From a virus, in IMG/VR virus record IMGVR_UViG_3300042520_001691, positions 1 to 61,635 of that record: 61,635 bases of DNA; one strand, written 5' to 3'. The first letter of the stretch is position 1. Every line of letters begins with the position of its first letter. Below, piece after piece: positions 56,154 through 61,635 of the stretch. Below the pieces are notes generated by a model, which saw only the letters and a list, made by a program, of their open reading frames with translations, searched no databases and was not told the DNA's origin. The position numbers and the translations under genes are program-made.

Positions 56154-56708
56154 CTACGTCTCGATGTCGTCAGCGGGCGCGGCATCGGGTTTCGGCGCGC
56201 TGAGAAGGGCGATCATGTCGTCCTTGTTCGGGTTTCCGATCAGCGGGATTCCGCGCTCCTTCATCATCGCGCGAAGCTCGCGGTGTCCGAGTTCGGCCAG
56301 CGGACGCGCGGCTTGCGCGGCGGGCTCGTTGGCTCCGGTCGCGTTCACGAGTCCGGTAAAGGCATCCGGCGTCCGGGTGTTTGTCTGCTCGGATTTCAGG
56401 CGCGCGATCTCCGATTTCAGGCGCGCGATCTCCGCTTTCGCCGCCGCAAGTTCCTCCGTCAGCCGCTTCACGTCGTCGCCGGATTCGGCCACCGCGACCA
56501 CCGGCCACCACTTGATCACGTTCGGATGCTTCGCGATGTCGGGCAGGATCGTATTCTGGAACTCGTCCAGGTCGAACTCTGCCGTCTGGTGTCGCATGTC
56601 CTTCTCGTGGAAGTGGGCGCGGTCATAGACCCTGCCGCTCCTTCCCTGCAAAGAGGGCATGACGTTGCGTGCGGTTCCGTAGGTGACGAGTTTGATTTTG
56701 GCAGACAT
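56154..56708 (-). CDS. Capsid-region protein with SAP-like C-terminus, 184 aa
   Basis: The N-terminal half (MSAKIKLVTYGTARNVMPSL) is globular. Residues ~90-120 form a coiled coil containing two identical SEIARLK units, from an exact 21-bp tandem duplication. The C-terminus (ELGHRELRAMMKERGIPLIG, then NKDDMIALLS) resembles a SAP-type helix-extended-helix used to bind DNA. It is probably a head-completion or DNA-contact protein. Confidence 0.65.
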   Translation of the reverse strand: MSAKIKLVTYGTARNVMPSLQGRSGRVYDRAHFHEKDMRHQTAEFDLDEFQNTILPDIAKHPNVIKWWPVVAVAESGDDVKRLTEELAAAKAEIARLKSEIARLKSEQTNTRTPDAFTGLVNATGANEPAAQAARPLAELGHRELRAMMKERGIPLIGNPNKDDMIALLSAPKPDAAPADDIET

Positions 56709-56732
56709 AGAGGATTGAAAATTGAAAGACTG

Positions 56733-56764
56733 CGCCCCGGCGGAGACATGACGCTCCGCCGGGG
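56733..56764 (-). terminator. Perfect 12-bp GC hairpin after the major capsid gene
   Basis: GCCCCGGCGGAG pairs exactly with CTCCGCCGGGGC around an 8-nt loop in the 76-bp gap after the capsid gene. On the minus strand it is followed by a short T-rich stretch (GTCTTTCAATTTTC). It is probably a partial terminator that keeps capsid mRNA more abundant than downstream messages. Confidence 0.7.
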
Positions 56765-56784
56765 CCGGCTATGAACCACACAAA

Positions 56785-58371
56785 CTAGGCGATGACGGGA
56801 GCGCCGGGCACAGGCAGTGCGTGGCACGAGACCACGAAGCCGGGGCACACACCGTCAGAACGCTCCACAAGGGCCGCGCCCCACACCTTCTCCGCACCGA
56901 TTTCATGATCCATGTCATGATTCAGGTGCTCCTCGGTGCGCTTGCCGAACTGCGGGCTCACTTTCGAGCCGTTGATCGTGCCGACGCCGCAGATAAGGGC
57001 TTCCGCGCCGAGGCCGAGCGAGCGACCGAACGGGGTGCCGAGGATGTTGCACTCGACCACGAGGGAGCCGATCGGGAATGCCCAATCAGTGGTTTCCCCG
57101 GTGAGGCCGAGCACGACCTTGCTGAACAGGGTGATTTCGAGGCCGGTGTTGACCTTGAAGCCGAACACGCCCCACACGCCCGTCGAGGGGTTGATGACGA
57201 GGATGTAGCGCAGCGTGGCGGTGTCCGCGGCGATGGTGGCGCCCCAGTGGTAGGTCCACGGGGCGTTGCTGAAGTAGCGGGTGTACTCAGGGGCGGGCGT
57301 GACTGCTGCCGCCGCCGCGCTGCCGCCGCCCTTCACGGCGATGGTGCCGCCATTGACCGTGGTGCCGCTGAACGTCGGGGCGAGTGCCGCTCCGAGGTAG
57401 AGGCGCGGGGCGAGAAGGGATCCAATCGGTCCCCAGTTCCCGTGATCGAGCTGGTCCCAGCGGTAGATTCCCACGCCGTCCCAATCCACGAAGTTGCCCT
57501 TGAACTGCGGGTTCTTGTCCCCGCGCTCACCCGCCAGGCGGATGCCGGCGAGGTAGTCGCTTTCGCTCTTGAGATGGCTCAGCGCGTAGTGCGTGCCGAA
57601 GACCATGTAGTTCTTCACGCGGCTGCCGCCGGAGTCCATCGCGCCGGTCGCCATCGGAAGCGCGCCGTTGCTGGTGAGGATGTTCCGCGTGTTGCCGATC
57701 GTCGCGGTGTCCATGTAGTGCGCCGTCTTGATCGTCGCGATGGTCGAAGGGCCGCCCACCGTGAACATCTTGTTCCGGCTGGACGCCTCAGACTTCGCGA
57801 TCATGAGGCGGAGCATATCGTCGTTGTTCTTGATGGCGTGCTGCTGGCTCAGGCCCTGCTTGATCATGCCGTCGAGACGACCGCCGACCATCGTTTCATC
57901 GCGGGCGACGCTCTGGTAGCCCACGCCGAACCACTGGCGACCGATCTTCACGTCGAACGAGCCGGCCTGAATCTTGTTGGCCGAACCGGTGCGGACGCCC
58001 GCGCCCTGCACGCCGGGGCCGCCGAAGCCGCCGTAGGTCGTGACATGCACGGTGGAGCCGGACACCTTCTCGGTGTCGGTGATTTTGACGATGGCCTTGC
58101 CTGCGTCGCCTTCACCCATGAATCCATCCGCGAGCGGATTGTCCTGGTATGCGGCGTCCGCGCCCTTCACGACCTTGAGCGCCCAAATCTCCTGTTCGAG
58201 ATTGGCGTTCTGCGTGGTGAGGTCGCCCTTGGTGGTGGCGTTGGCTACCGGGTAGCTCGTGCCGAGCGCCGGGACAGTGAGGAATCCGAACAGCGCGGCG
58301 AGAGCCAGCGGGCCGGAGACGAATGCGAGTGCGGCCACGAAGAGCAGCCGGAAGATATTGCGATTTTTCAT
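56785..58371 (-). CDS. Major capsid protein (DUF4043 / N4-gp56-like), 528 aa
   Basis: The core has the pattern of this capsid family: AIVKITDTEKVSGSTVHVTT, then VGYQSVARDETMVGGRLDGM, IKQGLSQQHAIKNNDDMLRL, and a middle insertion domain up to WDGVGIYRWDQLDHGNWGPI. The length is normal. The N-terminal ~40 residues are unusual: a basic start followed by a long hydrophobic stretch (LLFVAALAFVSGPLALAALF), which looks like a signal or membrane anchor and is not expected in a capsid protein. The next in-frame ATG lies well inside the mature part. It is followed by a hairpin terminator and preceded by the scaffold candidate. Confidence 0.8.
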   Translation of the reverse strand: MKNRNIFRLLFVAALAFVSGPLALAALFGFLTVPALGTSYPVANATTKGDLTTQNANLEQEIWALKVVKGADAAYQDNPLADGFMGEGDAGKAIVKITDTEKVSGSTVHVTTYGGFGGPGVQGAGVRTGSANKIQAGSFDVKIGRQWFGVGYQSVARDETMVGGRLDGMIKQGLSQQHAIKNNDDMLRLMIAKSEASSRNKMFTVGGPSTIATIKTAHYMDTATIGNTRNILTSNGALPMATGAMDSGGSRVKNYMVFGTHYALSHLKSESDYLAGIRLAGERGDKNPQFKGNFVDWDGVGIYRWDQLDHGNWGPIGSLLAPRLYLGAALAPTFSGTTVNGGTIAVKGGGSAAAAAVTPAPEYTRYFSNAPWTYHWGATIAADTATLRYILVINPSTGVWGVFGFKVNTGLEITLFSKVVLGLTGETTDWAFPIGSLVVECNILGTPFGRSLGLGAEALICGVGTINGSKVSPQFGKRTEEHLNHDMDHEIGAEKVWGAALVERSDGVCPGFVVSCHALPVPGAPVIA

Positions 58372-58411
58372 TGGATTAGAGATGTGAGATTTGGGTTGGG
58401 TTGTTGGTGGA

Positions 58412-59506
58412 CTACCTGCGCAGCACGTATCCCGAGTTCCCCGGAGTGGGTGATAGCTTCTCCAGGTCTGCGAGACTCATGTTTGCGGCTTCTGCGAGCG
58501 AGAGGGCCTTTGGCGCGGGCGGTGTCGCGGGCGGTATGCTCGCGGCCCCTCCTGCGGTCGTGGGCTTGCGGACTTGCGGCGTCGGTTGGGTTGCGGTCGC
58601 TGCCGCTTGCGCGGGGGCGTCCGACTCCATGAGCGCGGCGAGTTCCTTGGCGACCGAGGTTCCGTTGTCGGCGGCGCGCAGTTTCGCCAGTTGCATGGCG
58701 GCTTCGGCGGCGATGACTTCGGGAGCCTTCGGATCACTCAGGAGAACACTGCGAGCGGGATCTTTGGCGATCGACTCGATGCGTGCAGCGATGGCTTGTG
58801 CCAGTTCGGACTTCGGATCAGTGGATGAAGGGAATTGCCCCTTCGCGGCCTTGATTGAGTTCGAGCGTTCTGTGGCGAATGCGTCCTGTTTTTCCGCGGC
58901 GGCTTTCGCCTGCTGCGATTCAACGGCCGCCTTCTGCTGCCTCAGTTGCTCGATCTCGTCCTTGGCCTCCTCCAGTTCCTCGGTGCCGAGTGACTTCGCG
59001 AGTTCCTTTCGCCGGTCCATCGCCGCATTCAGCTTCTCGTCCAGTTCCGTCAGCGCGTCGCCGTGCTGTGGTTCGGGTTCGGGGTCTGGTGTGGCTACGG
59101 GCGCCTGCTTCTGCTGGCGCGCTTCGATAATCTCGATGCGCTCCTTCAGGCTTGGCACCGTCTCCCCTGCATCCTTCAGCGCCTTGCCGAGCGCAATCGC
59201 TTGCTGCTCGGTGTCGCTGAACTGTGCGGTGGAGACGCGGTTTGGCAGGATGCGATCCGATTTCGGGTCCGCGGGCGGCGTGGTTTCGCCTGCCTGCGGT
59301 TCCGGTTCGGTCGCGGTCGCTGCGGGAACTGCTTCGGTTTCCGGCTGGTTCGCGGCCTGCATCCTCGCCAACTCCGCCTCTTGCTGTGCAAGAACGTCGT
59401 CGAAGGGGTCGCCGGTCGCGGTTGGAGTCGCCTGCGTTTCCGCGGGCGTTGCTGTCGCTGCTGCGCTTGCGGGATCTGTGACCTCCGCTGGTGCTGTGTT
59501 TTCCAT
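58412..59506 (-). CDS. Capsid scaffold candidate, 364 aa
   Basis: It is acidic, Ala/Glu/Gln-rich and largely helical, with long charged coils (DRRKELAKSLGTEELEEAKD, EQLRQQKAAVESQQAKAAAE) and disordered Pro/Thr ends. It lies immediately upstream of the capsid gene, as scaffolds usually do. No protease motif is seen. The start is preceded by the third copy of the conserved upstream element. Confidence 0.65.
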   Translation of the reverse strand: MENTAPAEVTDPASAAATATPAETQATPTATGDPFDDVLAQQEAELARMQAANQPETEAVPAATATEPEPQAGETTPPADPKSDRILPNRVSTAQFSDTEQQAIALGKALKDAGETVPSLKERIEIIEARQQKQAPVATPDPEPEPQHGDALTELDEKLNAAMDRRKELAKSLGTEELEEAKDEIEQLRQQKAAVESQQAKAAAEKQDAFATERSNSIKAAKGQFPSSTDPKSELAQAIAARIESIAKDPARSVLLSDPKAPEVIAAEAAMQLAKLRAADNGTSVAKELAALMESDAPAQAAATATQPTPQVRKPTTAGGAASIPPATPPAPKALSLAEAANMSLADLEKLSPTPGNSGYVLRR

Positions 59507-59510
59507 TGCG

Positions 59511-59548
59511 ATCCGCCGCCTGCTTCATCGCATTCGCGGATGGCAAGC
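59511..59548 (-). promoter_or_regulatory. Conserved upstream element 3 (before scaffold and capsid genes)
   Basis: The minus strand reads GCTTGCCATCCGCGAATG, then CGATGAAGCAGGCGGCGGAT before the ATG. It aligns with the elements before the portal and the 22174 gene, with a two-base insertion. Three virion operons therefore share it. Confidence 0.45.
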
Positions 59549-59565
59549 AAAATCTTTCGCGGTCG

Positions 59566-59742
59566 TTACCCCGGGTTGATCGATCCGAATTTCCCGCGCG
59601 GAACGCCGGCGGTGTGCGGCTTGCCGTTCGGCCTGCGCTTCTCCCATTCGCGCAGCTTCCTCCGGGTCTCCTTGTTGTTCAGGTAGTAGTGATTTCCCTC
59701 GACTCCCCCGCTGTTGAATGCCGCCGGCAGTGTTTTGTTCAT
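59566..59742 (-). CDS. Small basic protein, 58 aa
   Basis: The protein (MNKTLPAAFNSGGVEGNHYY) is followed by a basic helix (NNKETRRKLREWEKRRPNGK) and a Gly-rich end. The start follows AAATCCGAACC. It could bind DNA or a head component; its role is unknown. Confidence 0.6.
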   Translation of the reverse strand: MNKTLPAAFNSGGVEGNHYYLNNKETRRKLREWEKRRPNGKPHTAGVPRGKFGSINPG

Positions 59743-59753
59743 GGTTCGGATTT

Positions 59754-59843
59754 CTATTTTTTCCCGCCAAGCGTGGCGCAGAGCACGACGATTCCAGCCA
59801 AGATGAACACCGCGAGGATGCCCATTGCGGCGGCGAAGTTCAT
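59754..59843 (-). CDS. Tiny membrane protein, 29 aa
   Basis: ATG at 59843 overlaps the endolysin stop as ATGA, and a stop follows after 29 codons. The product (MNFAAAMGILAVFILAGIVV, then LCATLGGKK) is one membrane segment with a lysine tail. Its place in the lysis cassette suggests a holin-associated or antiholin-like role. Confidence 0.6.
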   Translation of the reverse strand: MNFAAAMGILAVFILAGIVVLCATLGGKK

Positions 59844-60307
59844 AGCCGGGCAAACTGCCAATGCATCGGGTCAAATCCTCTCGCGCGTCCGAGACTCACC
59901 GCCCCCTCGCCCTCGATGATCTTCCACATTGGAATGTATTCGGGTTTCCCGAATTGCGCCCGCTTCATGTCCCATCGCAACTGATTGCGGTCAGGATCAA
60001 GATCCACGGCGCACCCCCATGAGTGGATTGACCACGAGCTTTTGCTCCCGCGCTTGAGCCGCACGTTCAGGCAGCCACCGAACTGATCGATCCCAAGCTC
60101 GCGCAGCTTCTCCTCGCCGTATTCGCCTTTCAGCTTCGTGAACACCCGCAGCATCGCATCCGCCACCTTCTCGTGGCACGTCATCTCGGTGATGCGCGTG
60201 CCGGGTGCCCAGTCGAGCACCATCGGGTAAGGCAGGACGATCTGCGTCTGGTTCTCGCCCATCTTCCCGTAGAACTTCGGGCACTGTGCTTCGGTGGGCC
60301 AGTTCAT
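59840..60307 (-). CDS. Endolysin, M15 (VanY-like) peptidase, 155 aa
   Basis: It has the zinc peptidase motifs of M15 D-Ala-D-Ala peptidases: SIHSWGCAVDLDPDRNQ (S-x-H-x-x-x-x-A-x-D) near residue 90, and the terminal His in GFDPMHWQF. It would cut peptidoglycan peptides at lysis. ATG at 60307 (MNWPTEAQCPKFYG) overlaps the holin candidate stop. There is no signal peptide, so release should depend on a holin. The frame upstream is shadow. Confidence 0.85.
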   Translation of the reverse strand: MNWPTEAQCPKFYGKMGENQTQIVLPYPMVLDWAPGTRITEMTCHEKVADAMLRVFTKLKGEYGEEKLRELGIDQFGGCLNVRLKRGSKSSWSIHSWGCAVDLDPDRNQLRWDMKRAQFGKPEYIPMWKIIEGEGAVSLGRARGFDPMHWQFARL

Positions 60308-60720
60308 CGGAACTTCTCCTCGGTGTCTTTCTTGATCGGCGCGTAGCTCGGGTCGTCCTTGTATCGCTCGGCGCACTCATGGACGATGCGTTGCACGTTT
60401 TCGGTCTTCACCTCGCTCTTGGTGCTCGATGCGAAATTATGCGCGACACTCTCAAACTTCGCCGCCGCCGCGTTGGAGAAATTCTCCGCCGTCTGGATTC
60501 CGAGATAGGCCAACAACATCGTCGTGACGGCCCACTGGAAGTGTTGAGTGATCGAAACGAAGGCGGTCAGTTGCTCCGGTGTGGTGAACGTGTAGAGGGT
60601 TCTCACGGTCGCCCAATACAGCCCCCATTCCGTCCAGATGGCGAACAGGGTCATCAAGAATTTCCGTGAGGCGAAGTTCATCGCCAGCGTTTTGAGCAAT
60701 CGGGAGAGGAAGGCTTTCAT
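60304..60720 (-). CDS. Holin candidate, 138 aa
   Basis: It has two probable membrane segments (FLMTLFAIWTEWGLYWATV near 20-38 and WAVTTMLLAYLGIQTAENF near 62-80) with a short loop, and a charged coiled C-terminal tail. This topology suits a class II holin. ATG at 60720 is four bases after the previous stop and is preferred over 60753. It lies immediately upstream of the endolysin. Confidence 0.65.
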   Translation of the reverse strand: MKAFLSRLLKTLAMNFASRKFLMTLFAIWTEWGLYWATVRTLYTFTTPEQLTAFVSITQHFQWAVTTMLLAYLGIQTAENFSNAAAAKFESVAHNFASSTKSEVKTENVQRIVHECAERYKDDPSYAPIKKDTEEKFR

Positions 60721-60724
60721 GGGG

Positions 60725-61105
60725 TTATCGTTTGAAATATGCAAAGGCTGCAAACCCGATGGCCGTCAGGCTGAATGCAGAGAACCACATCCACTTCGCT
60801 TTCGCCTGATTCGCCGCATCCAGCCGCGCCTTGTCCCGCTCCCATGTGCGTGTGTCGAGCGTGCCCTGCACGGCCTGCGTCTCCACGAGTGCAGCAGCGT
60901 GGGCGGTCGTGAGGATGGCGAGTTGTGCGAGCACGGAGTCCGTCTGCGCCTGCGCTTCGTGGAATAACACCTGCATCTGCTTCACCAGCTTCACGATCTC
61001 CGTGCGCGTCTTACCGTCGGTAACGGGGCGCGCCGTGGGGACAGTCTGCGAGTTCGCCATCGCCAGCAACACCCACAGCATGAGCAACGGCAGGCACGGC
61101 CTCAC
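60725..61105 (-). CDS. Spanin-like membrane protein, 126 aa
   Basis: GTG at 61105 overlaps the previous stop. It begins with a cleavable-looking signal (RPCLPLLMLWVLLAMANS), has a long periplasmic-type coiled coil (residues ~30-100), and ends in a membrane segment (WFSAFSLTAIGFAAFAYFKR). A coil tethered at the C-terminus suggests an inner-membrane-linked spanin component, though not a classical Rz. Confidence 0.6.
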   Translation of the reverse strand: MRPCLPLLMLWVLLAMANSQTVPTARPVTDGKTRTEIVKLVKQMQVLFHEAQAQTDSVLAQLAILTTAHAAALVETQAVQGTLDTRTWERDKARLDAANQAKAKWMWFSAFSLTAIGFAAFAYFKR

Positions 61106-61332
61106 GGTTCGTCCTCCAGCAGCCGGAGAATCCTCCCGGCCTTGTAGTCCACGCGGGAGAGGATGCGCTTCACTTCCTTGCCGTCCCTACGTGCCCGTGC
61201 AGTCGCAGCCGTGGCGGTAGTGAGGTGCCGCACGAGTGGGGCAGTCTCGTTGCCGTGGCGTTTAGTGGCACAGCCGGTGAACATGCAGAGCGCCGCGATG
61301 ATGGCGAGGATGATGTAGAGGGTTCGGTTCAC
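61102..61332 (-). CDS. Outer-membrane lipoprotein, Rz1-like, 76 aa
   Basis: GTG at 61332 starts a signal peptide ending in the lipobox FTGC (near residue 21). A short coil follows (ARARRDGKEVKRILSRVDYK). A small lipoprotein next to coiled membrane proteins in a lysis cassette is typical of an outer-membrane spanin. Confidence 0.75.
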   Translation of the reverse strand: MNRTLYIILAIIAALCMFTGCATKRHGNETAPLVRHLTTATAATARARRDGKEVKRILSRVDYKAGRILRLLEDEP

Positions 61333-61622
61333 GGCTTCCGGCTGATAGCCTCCAGCGTCGCCGCCAATTTATCCTGCGTGCGGATTGAGAGCTGCTGCGA
61401 CTCGGAGATTTTGGACAGATTGGATTTTACCTCAGCCATCGTGGTTTCCACCAATGCCAGACGAGCATCCTGTCGAATCATCACCTCTCGCCCCTGCGTC
61501 CACACGCCAAGTCCGCCAATGAGCATCACGGCAGCAGTGAGGACGTGCCCGAGGTTCACGGTGCCGTCAAATTTCCAACGGCGTGCCTCGGCTCTGTTTT
61601 GTTCTTGTTCGGTGTCGCTCAT
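61329..61622 (-). CDS. Membrane coiled-coil protein of the lysis cassette, 97 aa
   Basis: It has one membrane segment (LGHVLTAAVMLIGGLGVW near 25-42) and a long coil (TTMAEVKSNLSKISESQQLS). It has the topology of an inner-membrane spanin or holin-like protein. ATG at 61622 overlaps the stop of the gene that wraps around the circular junction, and its own stop overlaps the lipoprotein GTG. Confidence 0.65.
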   Translation of the reverse strand: MSDTEQEQNRAEARRWKFDGTVNLGHVLTAAVMLIGGLGVWTQGREVMIRQDARLALVETTMAEVKSNLSKISESQQLSIRTQDKLAATLEAISRKP

Positions 61623-61635
61623 TGTTTCAGCAAGT
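61619..61635 (-). CDS. C-terminal end of the coding sequence that begins at 403 (circular junction)
   Basis: These 17 bases complete the frame that leaves the left edge of the window: HLLKQ then TGA. The stop shares the bases ATGA with the start of the membrane protein gene at 61622. That is the same overlap used by more than twenty neighbouring gene pairs here, which is the best evidence that the molecule is circular or circularly permuted. Confidence 0.65.

Noticed and set aside
1-61635. Integrase or attachment site
   Set aside because: No tyrosine or serine recombinase motifs were seen in any frame. The XRE gene alone does not show lysogeny.

Overview
The window looks like one complete, circularly permuted genome of a short-tailed (podovirus-like) double-stranded DNA phage, G+C-rich by eye. 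A coding sequence starting at 403 on the minus strand runs off position 1. If the last base is joined to the first, it continues in frame for five codons into the right end and stops at 61619-61621. That stop overlaps the next start (61622) in the ATGA arrangement used throughout this genome. I found no integrase, no tape-measure protein, no long-tail tube genes and no DNA polymerase. The host is probably Gram-negative, because the lysis cassette has a lipoprotein and spanin-like proteins. Most genes lack a Shine-Dalgarno sequence and have A/C-rich leaders, which would fit lineages such as Verrucomicrobiota, but that is a weak inference.

Layout. Nearly everything is on the minus strand, read from high to low coordinates. 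61.6-59.5 kb plus the wrapped end: lysis cassette (membrane/spanin-like proteins, lipoprotein, holin candidate, M15 peptidase endolysin). 59.5-51.5 kb: virion genes (scaffold candidate, major capsid, head-tail adaptor candidate, tail proteins, collagen-like fibre). 51.4-35.4 kb: a tightly overlapping replication and recombination block (PD-(D/E)XK-type nuclease, SSB-like protein, Bet/RecT annealase, DUF2800 nuclease, three DNA or SAM methyltransferases, an intein-bearing helicase beside an endonuclease VII-type HNH gene, primase-helicase, SbcC-like ATPase). It ends in a bidirectional terminator. 35.3-31.5 kb: the only plus-strand cluster, small early-type genes behind two near-perfect sigma-54 promoters set among six palindromic operators. 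31.2-30.4 kb: an XRE regulator and a partner. 30.4-28.8 kb: non-coding, with iteron-like GGGACG repeats. 28.8-23.2 kb: packaging genes (small terminase, a membrane zinc protease, and a large terminase carrying an N-terminal dual-specificity-phosphatase-like domain). 23.1-0.4 kb: an HNH endonuclease, a Lar-like protein, a 4632-residue polyvalent protein (methylase plus helicase), a structured RNA, an initiator-like tRNA, the portal and tail fibre genes.

How it may work (inference). Early plus-strand genes would use the host sigma-54 polymerase under the palindromes and XRE protein. The minus-strand recombination set would drive replication with the host polymerase. Packaging would use the phosphatase-terminase. 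The giant polyvalent protein lies between a putative internal virion protein and the portal, so it may be injected with the DNA to resist restriction. The points most worth following are the phosphatase-terminase fusion, the sensible protein encoded in a second frame inside the polyvalent gene, the structured RNA joined to an initiator-like tRNA, the sigma-54 switch region, and two recurrent upstream motifs.
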